Shown here piece after piece: positions 1-6,456 of a stretch of 10,081 nucleotides of DNA. A program made the position numbers and the translations under genes. Position 1 is the first letter of the stretch. The number at the start of each line of letters is the position of its first letter. The notes beneath the pieces are model-generated. The model was not told the DNA's origin. It saw nothing but the letters and a program-made list of their open reading frames with translations, and searched no databases. Source of the DNA: Chloroflexi bacterium UBA6019 (GTDB lineage Bacteria; Chloroflexota; Dormibacteria; Dormibacterales; Dormibacteraceae); contig DIZV01000107.1 of the NCBI GenBank assembly GCA_002427995.1, positions 1-10,081 of the forward strand, in the 5' to 3' direction.

Positions 1-8
1 CGGACAAC

Positions 9-947
9 CTAGAGCAATTCCGCCGCGTAGCTGAAGAGTGCCGGCACCCCTCCCGAGTGGAGGAAGATGGCCGGCTCCGCCACCTGTCCCCCCCGAGCTC
101 TCTCGATCAGCGCCGCCATCGCCTTGGCGGTGTAGACCGGGTCGAGCAGGATGCCCTCGGTCCGCGCCAGGAGCCGGATCGCCGCCAGGCCGGCCTTGCT
201 GGGGATCCCGTAGCCGCCGCCCTGCTGGCCGCCCAGGACGGTCACCCGATAGGGCCGCTCCTCCCCCAGCAGCCGCAGCGTCTCAACCACCAGCCGGGCG
301 ACCCGGGGCCGGGCGTCGACGACCCGATCGGCGATCGAGACGCCCACCACCTGGGGACCGCCGAGGATCGCCTGTCCCGCCACCAGCCCGGCGTGGGTCG
401 CGCCACTCGAGGTGACGCAGAAGACCGTCCCCCGGCGCCCGCCGAGCTGCTCCAGCAGCTCCTGGTAGCCCCACGCGTAGGCCGCCGCCCCAAGCGCGTT
501 GGAGCCGCCGAAGGGGATCCGGTAGGGCCGGCGGTAGCGGCGGCCGAGCTCGGTCATCAGCGCCTCGGCCCGGGGCTTCGCCGCCGCCGGGTGGCGTTCG
601 ACCGTGGCGCCGAAAAGGTGGTCCAAGAGCAGGTTGCCGTTCTCCTCGTTGTGGCGACCGTCGAAGAGGACGAGGCCGCACTCGAGGCCCAGCTTGCGGG
701 CGGCGGCGGCAGTGCAGCGGCAGTGGTTCGATTGCACCGAGCCGCAGGTGACCACCGCATCGGCGCCGCCGGCGACAGCGTCGGCGAGGAGCATCTCGAG
801 CTTGCGGACCTTGTTCCCGCCGAGAGCGAGCCCGGTCAGGTCGTCGCGCTTGACGAGGACCTCGATCCCGAGCTCGCGGGAGAGCCGCGGGAGCGGCTCG
901 AGCGGTGTCGGGAAGGTGCCGAGCGGGACCCTAGGAGGAAGTCTCAT
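9..947 (-). CDS. D-cysteine desulfhydrase / ACC deaminase family PLP enzyme
   Basis: This 312-residue protein belongs to the fold-type II PLP enzymes of the D-cysteine desulfhydrase/1-aminocyclopropane-1-carboxylate deaminase family. Such enzymes release ammonia and pyruvate (plus sulfide from D-cysteine) in the cytoplasm. Seen: the Schiff-base lysine in GGNKVRKLE (Lys46), the substrate-loop motif VQSNH (residues 71-75, with Ser73 at the usual nucleophile position), a TSSGATHAGL phosphate-binding loop (about 180-190), DPVYTAKAMA near residue 270 and FLHSGGVPALF near the C-terminus. Length is close to the usual 320-330. It is the last gene of the minus-strand run and its ATG lies 17 bp inside the end of the cutA-like gene, so its translation is probably coupled. 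The family is certain; the substrate (D-cysteine, ACC, L-cysteate or another) cannot be fixed from sequence, although QSNH and the C-terminal motif fit desulfhydrases better than true ACC deaminases. Confidence 0.9.
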   Translation of the reverse strand: MRLPPRVPLGTFPTPLEPLPRLSRELGIEVLVKRDDLTGLALGGNKVRKLEMLLADAVAGGADAVVTCGSVQSNHCRCTAAAARKLGLECGLVLFDGRHNEENGNLLLDHLFGATVERHPAAAKPRAEALMTELGRRYRRPYRIPFGGSNALGAAAYAWGYQELLEQLGGRRGTVFCVTSSGATHAGLVAGQAILGGPQVVGVSIADRVVDARPRVARLVVETLRLLGEERPYRVTVLGGQQGGGYGIPSKAGLAAIRLLARTEGILLDPVYTAKAMAALIERARGGQVAEPAIFLHSGGVPALFSYAAELL

Positions 948-1221
948 TGGCGAGGGGGAGGGTCACCACGTGGGACGACTCGAAGGAGTTGTGCTCGCGG
1001 ATGTAGCCCTCCACCGCCTCCGCCTGGCCGGCCGTCGTGGTCAGCAGGAGGAGCGCCTCGTGGCCTCGCTCGAGACGGCCGGCCGCCATCCAGAAGGAGT
1101 GGATGACGGGGATCACCGAACCGTGGCGCGCGAGTCCCTTCACGACCAGCCCCTCTCCCAGGTTCTCGGCCTCGTCGCGGGTACCGACGGTCACCATCAG
1201 CAGCACCGGCCTCTCGCTCAT
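931..1221 (-). CDS. CutA1-like divalent-cation tolerance family protein (divergent)
   Basis: A 96-residue protein with the overall CutA1 pattern, a small trimeric ferredoxin-like fold linked to copper tolerance in enterobacteria but of unclear function elsewhere. Seen: a hydrophobic first strand (VLLMVTVGTRDEAENL, residues 6-21), a helix with GLVVKGLA (24-31), IPVIHSFW followed by a G-x-LE turn (37-52), HEALLLLTTT (54-63) in place of the usual E-LLLIKT, then a helix and VVTLPLA. Typical CutA signatures are altered: the ACVN segment reads ARHG, and the H-P-Y-E-V-P motif reads N-S-F-E-S-S, so the conserved cysteine and prolines are missing. The ATG overlaps the stop of the phosphatase gene as ATGA (4 bp), and its own stop lies inside the next gene. 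Family assignment is likely, metal binding is doubtful, and no function is shown by the context. Confidence 0.75.
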   Translation of the reverse strand: MSERPVLLMVTVGTRDEAENLGEGLVVKGLARHGSVIPVIHSFWMAAGRLERGHEALLLLTTTAGQAEAVEGYIREHNSFESSHVVTLPLANETSS

Positions 1222-1880
1222 CCAGGTTTCGCCTCACTCCATTCAAGCCAGGTGACAGAGGCCGCCAGGAAGGTCGCCCCGAGCAGCAGGCCGCCGATCA
1301 CGTCAGATTCCCAATGGACCTCAAGGTACAGGCGATCGAACGCGATTAACAAGAGGAGGACGGCGGCCAGGACCAGGACCAGCCGTCGCAGCCAGACGCG
1401 CCCGGCGAGGCGGAGCACGACGAACGCGAGCAGCCCGTAGATCACGAACGACCGCGTCATGTGGCCGCTGGGGAAGCTCCACTCGATGCCCGCCGGTCGC
1501 GTCAGCAGGTCGGTCAGGCTGGGGCCGTCGGGATGGGAGATGGAGACAGGCGGACCCGGGTGGTGGATCGACCGCTTGTAGATCAGCTCGACCAGGGTGG
1601 CGAGCGGCAGGGCGGCGGCGGCGAAGGCTCCGCGCCGGTAGCCCTGCCGCCAGAGGTAGGCGAACAGCGCCAGCGCGAGCAGGCTGGTGAGCTCCAGCCC
1701 GCCGAGCAGCGCGACCGCTTGGAAGGGGAGCAGCAGCGCCGGGTCGTAGATTCGCCCGAAGGCGGCGGCCACCGTGCGGTCGGTGGCGCGCAGGGCATTC
1801 GCCGCCACCACCAGGCTGAAGCCGATGGAGGCCGCTGCCAGGAGACCGGCGCCGAGCGCCCAGCGCCTTACCGCTGGCAT
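1218..1880 (-). CDS. PAP2-superfamily membrane phosphatase
   Basis: A 220-residue integral membrane protein of the type-2 phosphatidic acid phosphatase superfamily, which dephosphorylates lipid phosphates or undecaprenyl pyrophosphate at the membrane. Seen: hydrophobic segments at about residues 8-29, 49-76, 84-100, 144-158, 166-181 and 195-209. Motif C2 is FPSGHMTRS (His140) and motif C3 is DRLYLEVHWESD (Arg183, nucleophile-type His189, Asp193). Motif C1 is K-S/T-like KRSIHHPGPP starting at Lys102; the arginine normally preceding the proline is Gly109 here. The open frame runs far upstream through mutM, but that part is out-of-frame mutM sequence; ATG at 1880 is chosen because the membrane protein begins there. 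It overlaps the mutM end by 13 bp. The substrate is unknown; a bacitracin-resistance type role or phospholipid turnover are both possible. Confidence 0.87.
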   Translation of the reverse strand: MPAVRRWALGAGLLAAASIGFSLVVAANALRATDRTVAAAFGRIYDPALLLPFQAVALLGGLELTSLLALALFAYLWRQGYRRGAFAAAALPLATLVELIYKRSIHHPGPPVSISHPDGPSLTDLLTRPAGIEWSFPSGHMTRSFVIYGLLAFVVLRLAGRVWLRRLVLVLAAVLLLLIAFDRLYLEVHWESDVIGGLLLGATFLAASVTWLEWSEAKPG

Positions 1881-2692
1881 CGCCGGCAGAAGACGGTCGC
1901 CCGGCCGCCGAGCCGGACCAGGGTCAGCGGCGCGCCGCACTTGAAGCAGGGCCGGCCGCCCCGGCCGTAGACCTGGAGCTCCTCCTGCTGGCGGCCCCGG
2001 GCGCCGTAGAGGTCGACGTAGTCGTCGACGGAGCTGCCCCGGTTGGCGATTCCCTGGAGGAGCGACTCCCGGACCGCCGCGTGGAGCCGCCTGACCCGCT
2101 CGCGGGAGAGGCGGCCGGCCGGCCGGTCGGGCCGGATCCGGGCCCGAAAGCAGGCCTCGTCGGCGTAGATGTTGCCCACCCCCGCCAGCACCGACTGGTC
2201 GAGCAGGAGCAGCTTCAGCGGCGCCCGCCGGCCGGCGAGGCGGCGGTGCAGGTCGGCGGGCGTGAACTCGGGATCGAGCGGCTCGGGTCCGAGGCGCGGC
2301 AGCCTCCGGGCGGCGATCAGCTCCGCCTCGGTACCGAGCAGGAGGCGCCCGAAGCGGCGGGGGTCCGAGTAGCGGAGCTGGGTCCCGTTGTCGAGCGAGA
2401 GGACGGCATGGGTGTGCGGGCGGTAGGGATCCTCGGGCTGCTTGTGGAGCAGCTGGCCGGTCATCCCGAGGTGGACGACGAGCACCGCGCCACCGCCGAG
2501 GCGGAGCAGCATGTACTTGCCTCGCCGCTCCAGCGCCACGACCCGCTGGCCGGGCAGGTCGCGCGCGAAGGCCTCCGGCTCGGGGTGGCGGACGATGGAC
2601 GGGAACCGGAGGTCGACGGCGGTGACGGTGCGGCCGTCGACCAGGGGCCGGAGGTCGGAGACGATCGTCTCGACTTCGGGCAGCTCGGGCAT
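1868..2692 (-). CDS. mutM: Formamidopyrimidine-DNA glycosylase (Fpg/MutM)
   Basis: A 274-residue bifunctional DNA glycosylase/AP lyase that removes 8-oxoguanine and ring-opened purines and starts base excision repair. Seen: N-terminal MPELPEVETI, giving the catalytic Pro2 and Glu3 after methionine removal; RRGKYMLLRL with the conserved Lys59; HLGMTGQ with the intercalating Met77; DPRRFG (Arg113, Phe114) that fills the void opposite the lesion; AGVGNIYADE (Asn174) of the helix-two-turn-helix; and a C-terminal zinc finger Cys249, Cys252, Cys269, Cys272. Length matches the family (about 270). The ATG is fixed by the invariant PE after it; a longer upstream open frame is antisense-like extension inside polA. 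Start and polA stop overlap by one base (TGATG), so the pair is probably coupled. All catalytic residues are present. Confidence 0.98.
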   Translation of the reverse strand: MPELPEVETIVSDLRPLVDGRTVTAVDLRFPSIVRHPEPEAFARDLPGQRVVALERRGKYMLLRLGGGAVLVVHLGMTGQLLHKQPEDPYRPHTHAVLSLDNGTQLRYSDPRRFGRLLLGTEAELIAARRLPRLGPEPLDPEFTPADLHRRLAGRRAPLKLLLLDQSVLAGVGNIYADEACFRARIRPDRPAGRLSRERVRRLHAAVRESLLQGIANRGSSVDDYVDLYGARGRQQEELQVYGRGGRPCFKCGAPLTLVRLGGRATVFCRRCQR

Positions 2693-5445
2693 CAGGCGCG
2701 GAGCGCCGCAACCTTGCGGACCTCCGCCCAGTTCGGCCCCAGCCGGGCTTCGACCTCGAGGCCGCCCTGCAGCTCGTAGGCTGTCACCATCACCCGGGGC
2801 ACCATCTCGGCGAACGCCTCGCTCTCCGACTCGGGAATTTCGAAGACCAGCTCGTCGTGGACCTGCAGGATCATCTTCCCCGCCAGTCGCGACTCCTCCA
2901 TCTCCCGGTCGACCCGGACCATCGCGATCTTGATGATGTCGGCCGCCAGGGATTGGATGGGGAAGTTGATCGCCATCCGCTCGGCGGCCGCGCGGAGTTG
3001 GAAGTTGGGCGAGCGAAGGTCGGGGATCGACCTCCGGCGGCCGGTCGGGCTGACGACGAAGCCCTCCTCCCGCGCCTGGTTGCGAATCCCGTCCAGCCAC
3101 TCCCGGAGCCGGGCGTAGGTCGACCAGTATTCCTTCAGGAACTCCCTCGCCTCATCGCTCGGGATTCCCATCTGGATCGAAAGGCCGTACTCACCCTGGC
3201 CGTAGAGCGACCCGAAATTGGCGATCTTGGCGAGCCGCCGCTGGTCGGGCGTCACCGACTCGATCGGGGCCTTGAAGACCCTGGCGGCGGTCGCCGCGTG
3301 GATGTCCAGGCCCGCCTCGAAGGCGCTCAGGAGGTTGGGCTCCTCGGAGAGGTGGGCGGCGATCCGAAGCTCGATCTGCGAGTAGTCGGCGCTGAGCAGC
3401 AGGTGGCCCGGCCGACCGGCGACGAAGGCACGCCGGATCCGCTGGCCGAGCTCGGTCCGGATCGGGATGTTCATCAGGTTGGGGTTGCTGCTGGAGAGCC
3501 GGCCGGTAGCGGTCGCGGCCTGGTTGAGCGAGGTGTGGACACGCCCATCGCGGGGGTCGACGAGCTCCGGGAGCGAATCGACGTAGGTCGATTTGAGCTT
3601 GCTCAGCTGCCGATGCTCGAGGATCCGGCCGATGATCGGGTGCCTGTCGCGGAGCGCCTCCAGGGTCTCGGCGTCGGTCGAGTAGCCGGTCTTGATCCGC
3701 TTTCCGACCGGCAGCTTCAGGTCCTCGAAGAGGAACTTGGCCAGCTGCTGCGGGGCGTTGAGGTTGATTTTGATCCCGCCGGTTTCTTCCGCCAGGGTCG
3801 CGACCTCGGCCTCGATCGCCAGCAGCTGGGCGCCGAGGTCGACGGCGACCTCGGCCAGGTAGGGCACGTCGATGGCGACACCCTCCGATTCCATCCCCGC
3901 CAGCACCCGGGCCAGCGGCAGCTCGACCTCGTGGAAGAGGTAGTCGACCCCGAGGTTGCGCATCTCGGCGGCGAGGCGCGGCCGGAGGTTGAAGCAGGCG
4001 CGGGCGCGGCCGGCGGTGTAGTTGGCGGCGTCGGCGACTTCGGTCGCGGACGGTTGGCGGGCGTTGCGACCGCTGCCCAGCAGCTGGTCGGTCGGCACCA
4101 GGTCCTGGCCGAGGAAGTCCCGGGCGAGATCCTCCAGGCGCGGGTCGCGGGCGCCGGCGCCGAGCAGGTAGGCGGCGAGCGAGCTGCTGAAGCCCCAGCG
4201 GTAGGGATGCGGGTCGACGCCGTCGAGGGCGAGCTGCATCTCCTTGACGTCGTGGCCGAGCAGCTCGAGGCCCCGGAGGCCGGCGGTGACCTCGCTCAGC
4301 AGGAGGTCGAGGGGGAGGTTGACGGACTCCTTCTCGTGCCGCAGCGGAAGGTAGTACGCCTGGTCCCCGAAGCCGAGCCCGAGGCCGACCAGCCGGCCGC
4401 CGCGGGCGGGACCGTCCCAGAGGCCGAAGACGCCGACCTCCTCGGCCCGCCGCAGCCGCCCGCCGAGCTCATCCAGGTCGTCGCGGCCGGTCACCACCCT
4501 CACCCCTTCGGCGGGCGCCACGGGCTCGAACGCCAGCGTCGGCTGGACCGGGACCTGGACCGAGTCCGGCGCCGGGAAGCGAGCCAGCAGCTGGCGGAAC
4601 TCGAGCTCATCGAAGAGCCGCCGCGCCGCCTCCGCGTCATAACGCGTCCAGCGCGAACGTTCCAGGTCGAGGTGGACGTCGACGTCGAGCCGGATGGTCA
4701 CGAGGCGCTTGCCGAGCCGGACCCGGTCAGCGTTCGCCTCCAGCGCGTCGCGGACCCGGCCCGGCTTCAACTGGTCCAGGTTGGCGAGCAAATTCTCGAT
4801 CGAACCGAATTGGGCCACCAGCAGGGAGGCCGTCTTCTCCCCCACCCCGGGCACCCCCGGGATGTTGTCCGACGTGTCGCCGCGGAGCGCCTTGTAGTCG
4901 ATCAGCTGCGATGGGTCGAGGTTGTACCGCTGGCGAACCTGGTCGGGACCGTAGATGGTGGTGTCGGTGATGCCTCGCCGCGGGACCAGCGCGTCAACCG
5001 AGTCCGTGACGCATTGCAGACAGTCGAGGTCCCCGCTGACGATGGTCACCTGGAGGCCCATCTCCTCGCCCTGGCGGGCGAGCGTCCCGACGATGTCGTC
5101 CGCCTCGAACCCGGGCACGCCGTAGAGAGGGATGGAGAACGACTCCAGCACCTGGCGGACGCGCTCGATCTGGGGCCGGAGGTCGTCCGGCATCGCCCGC
5201 CGACCGGCCTTGTAGTCCGCGTACTCCTCGTTGCGAAAGGTCGGACCGCCGACGTCGAAGGCCGCGACCGCGTACTCCGGTCGCGAGGCGAGCACGATGG
5301 CGAGCATCGAGGTGAAGCCGTAGACGGCGTTGGTGACCTCGCCGGCGGAGGTGCTCATCGGCGGCAGCGCGAAGAAGGCCCGGTAGATGAGGCTGTGCGC
5401 GTCGATCAGGATGAGCCGGCCCTTGCGACCGCCCTTGGGAGCCAT
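2692..5445 (-). CDS. polA: DNA polymerase I (PolA), proofreading domain degenerate
   Basis: A 917-residue family A DNA polymerase for Okazaki-fragment processing and repair synthesis. The 5' nuclease domain is at about 10-290: LILIDAHS (Asp15), AAFD (Asp64), GFEADDIVG (Glu114, Asp116, Asp117), SGDLD (Asp139, Asp141) and RGDTSDNIPGVPGVGEKTA (Asp190, Asp193). The 3'-5' exonuclease-like domain at about 305-490 lacks the Asp-x-Glu pair; the aligned strand reads VFGLWDGP, so proofreading is probably lost, as in Taq polymerase. The polymerase domain has motif A LLSADYSQIELR (Asp687), the O-helix R736, K740, F744, Y748-G749, and motif C QVHDELVFE (Asp864). The Phe at the O-helix position normally goes with discrimination against dideoxynucleotides. 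The start at 5445 has no Shine-Dalgarno but has TAGACT seven bases upstream, suggesting a leaderless transcript. It lies 10 bp after the NUDIX stop and overlaps mutM by one base. Confidence 0.98.
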   Translation of the reverse strand: MAPKGGRKGRLILIDAHSLIYRAFFALPPMSTSAGEVTNAVYGFTSMLAIVLASRPEYAVAAFDVGGPTFRNEEYADYKAGRRAMPDDLRPQIERVRQVLESFSIPLYGVPGFEADDIVGTLARQGEEMGLQVTIVSGDLDCLQCVTDSVDALVPRRGITDTTIYGPDQVRQRYNLDPSQLIDYKALRGDTSDNIPGVPGVGEKTASLLVAQFGSIENLLANLDQLKPGRVRDALEANADRVRLGKRLVTIRLDVDVHLDLERSRWTRYDAEAARRLFDELEFRQLLARFPAPDSVQVPVQPTLAFEPVAPAEGVRVVTGRDDLDELGGRLRRAEEVGVFGLWDGPARGGRLVGLGLGFGDQAYYLPLRHEKESVNLPLDLLLSEVTAGLRGLELLGHDVKEMQLALDGVDPHPYRWGFSSSLAAYLLGAGARDPRLEDLARDFLGQDLVPTDQLLGSGRNARQPSATEVADAANYTAGRARACFNLRPRLAAEMRNLGVDYLFHEVELPLARVLAGMESEGVAIDVPYLAEVAVDLGAQLLAIEAEVATLAEETGGIKINLNAPQQLAKFLFEDLKLPVGKRIKTGYSTDAETLEALRDRHPIIGRILEHRQLSKLKSTYVDSLPELVDPRDGRVHTSLNQAATATGRLSSSNPNLMNIPIRTELGQRIRRAFVAGRPGHLLLSADYSQIELRIAAHLSEEPNLLSAFEAGLDIHAATAARVFKAPIESVTPDQRRLAKIANFGSLYGQGEYGLSIQMGIPSDEAREFLKEYWSTYARLREWLDGIRNQAREEGFVVSPTGRRRSIPDLRSPNFQLRAAAERMAINFPIQSLAADIIKIAMVRVDREMEESRLAGKMILQVHDELVFEIPESESEAFAEMVPRVMVTAYELQGGLEVEARLGPNWAEVRKVAALRA

Positions 5446-5452
5446 GAGCCGA

Positions 5453-5458
5453 AGTCTA
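5453..5458 (-). promoter_or_regulatory. Candidate -10 box TAGACT for leaderless polA
   Basis: Read on the minus strand, TAGACT is followed by seven bases (TCGGCTC) and then the polA ATG. This puts the expected transcription start on or next to the A of the ATG, the geometry known for leaderless promoters in Actinobacteria and Deinococcus. The TAG of the box is also the stop codon of the NUDIX gene. I see no convincing -35 element. Confidence 0.45.
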
Positions 5459-5860
5459 GGTCGCCGGCTGGATCGCCTTTTGCAGGCTCGCGAGGTACCC
5501 GGCGGGCAGGATCAGCGAGGCCATCTCGGCCAGGGTGAACCAGCCCGCCTGGCGGTGCTCGGGGCTGAGCCGGGGCTTCCCGGCGCGGGCCAGACGGCAG
5601 CGGTAGACGACGACGAAAACCTCCTTCCCGGGGGCCGGCGCGAACACCCGCGCTTCGACCAGGCGCTCGATCTCGGCCTCCAGGCCGATTTCCTCCAGGA
5701 CCTCGCGGAGGAGGCACTGCTCGGGCGACTCCCCTCGCTCCAGGCGTCCGCCGGGGAGCTCCCACTGGTCGCGATCGTTGAGCAGCAGGCAGGCGCGGTC
5801 TCCGTCGACGAGGACCGCCTTGACCGAGATCGGCAGCAGGTGGCGTTGGGCAGGGGGCAT
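5456..5860 (-). CDS. NUDIX hydrolase (MutT-like)
   Basis: A 134-residue NUDIX-fold pyrophosphohydrolase. The NUDIX box G-x5-E-x7-REUxEExGU is complete: Gly38, Glu44, Arg52-Glu53, Glu56-Glu57, Gly59, preceded by QWELPGG. Upstream strands (ISVKAVLVDGDRACLLL) and a later AGWFTLAEM segment fit the fold. ATG at 5860 is chosen; a TTG at 5872 would add four residues (MGTP). Neither has a clear ribosome binding site. It is the first gene of the minus-strand run, 10 bp before polA and two genes before mutM, so a nucleotide-pool role such as oxidised dGTP hydrolysis is tempting, but the NUDIX box alone does not give the substrate (ADP-ribose, NADH, Ap4A and dNTPs are all possible). The family is certain, the MutT function is inference. 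Confidence 0.92.
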   Translation of the reverse strand: MPPAQRHLLPISVKAVLVDGDRACLLLNDRDQWELPGGRLERGESPEQCLLREVLEEIGLEAEIERLVEARVFAPAPGKEVFVVVYRCRLARAGKPRLSPEHRQAGWFTLAEMASLILPAGYLASLQKAIQPAT

Positions 5861-5873
5861 CGGGGTGCCCAAC

Positions 5874-5879
5874 TAGAAT
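5874..5879 (+). promoter_or_regulatory. Candidate -10 box TAGAAT upstream of the DUF151 nuclease
   Basis: TAGAAT differs from TATAAT at one position and lies in the short divergent gap between the NUDIX and nuclease genes, in a CAACTAGA context that recurs as CAACTAGACTG before the regulator gene at 6928. If active, transcription would begin near 5886. No good -35 element is seen at 16-18 bp. Confidence 0.35.
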
Positions 5880-5885
5880 GGGCTC

Positions 5886-5891
5886 AGGAGG
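5886..5891 (+). promoter_or_regulatory. AGGAGG Shine-Dalgarno-like sequence before the DUF151 nuclease
   Basis: A perfect AGGAGG lies in the leader of the nuclease gene. It is 16 nt before the TTG at 5908 that homologues favour, and 7 nt before an in-frame ATC at 5899; the ATG at 5878 lies upstream of it. The motif therefore argues against 5878 as the start but does not settle which downstream codon is used. Confidence 0.4.
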
Positions 5892-5907
5892 CGCAGAAAT
5901 CGACGGT

Positions 5908-6439
5908 TTGATCGAGGTTGCGGTCGACAGCATCAGAGTCCACATGCCGACCGGACAGCACGTCGTGATCCTCAAGGAGAAGGGCGCCGAGCGCTACCTC
6001 CCGATCTGGATCGGCGTCTATGAGGCGAATGCGATCGCCCTCAAGATCACCGGCATCACGCCCGACCGACCGATCACCCACGACCTGTTGGCGAGCACCC
6101 TGGGCCAGCTGGAGATCGGCCTCAGCCGGATCGTCGTGACCTCGCTCGCCAACGACGTCTTCTACGCGCGGATCCATCTCCGGCAGGACGGGCGCGAGCT
6201 CGACGTCGACGCCCGGCCGAGCGACGCGATCGCCCTCGCCGTCCGGATGGAGTGCCCGATCTTCGTCGCCGACGAGGTCCTCGAGAAGGCGGGGCGTCCT
6301 GCCCGAGAAGGAGGACGCGGAGGGCGGGACCCCGGACGAGGACCGCCTCGCCGTCTTCCGCGACCTTGTCAACAGCCTCGATCTGCCCGATCTCCCCGAC
6401 GAACCACACGGCGAAACCGAAGGCGGCGCCTCGAACTAG
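5908..6439 (+). CDS. Bifunctional nuclease family protein (DUF151), with a one-base frameshift
   Basis: A member of the bifunctional nuclease (DUF151) family, small proteins described with DNase/RNase activity and widespread in thermophilic and high-GC bacteria. Seen: IEVAVDSIRV at the start, VVILKEKGAERYLPIWIG (19-36), PITHDLLASTLG (55-66), FYARIHL, the hallmark DARPSDAIALAVR (101-113) and CPIFVADEVLEKAG (116-129). In the frame that begins the gene, sequence after GGGG at 6291-6294 turns arginine/glycine-rich with A/T-rich third positions. Skipping one G restores a good family C-terminus (VLPEKEDAEGG, then an acidic tail with VFRDLVNSLDLPDLPDE) with G/C third positions, ending at TAG 6437-6439; the corrected protein is 176 residues. 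Uncorrected, the frame runs on to 6933 through mgtC. The start is uncertain: TTG 5908 matches homologues, ATG 5878 would add ten residues. The frameshift could be a sequencing error or a real mutation. Confidence 0.85.
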
Positions 6440-6443
6440 GCCT

Positions 6444-6449
6444 TAAACT
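6444..6449 (+). promoter_or_regulatory. Candidate -10 box TAAACT for leaderless mgtC
   Basis: TAAACT is followed by seven bases (CCCGGCC) and then the GTG start at 6457, the same geometry as TAGACT before polA. There is no Shine-Dalgarno in the 17-bp gap after the nuclease stop, so initiation from a leaderless transcript or by coupling is likely. Confidence 0.42.
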
Positions 6450-6456
6450 CCCGGCC

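Noticed and set aside
1881..2711. Upstream extension of the phosphatase gene to 497 residues
   Set aside because: The added sequence is R/P/A-rich out-of-frame mutM; the membrane protein begins at ATG 1880.
2857..5538. An 893-codon open frame on the plus strand opposite polA, and similar long plus-strand frames opposite the other minus-strand genes
   Set aside because: These are by-products of high GC on the strand opposite a real gene; the translations lack any domain and the opposite strand encodes complete, motif-bearing PolA.
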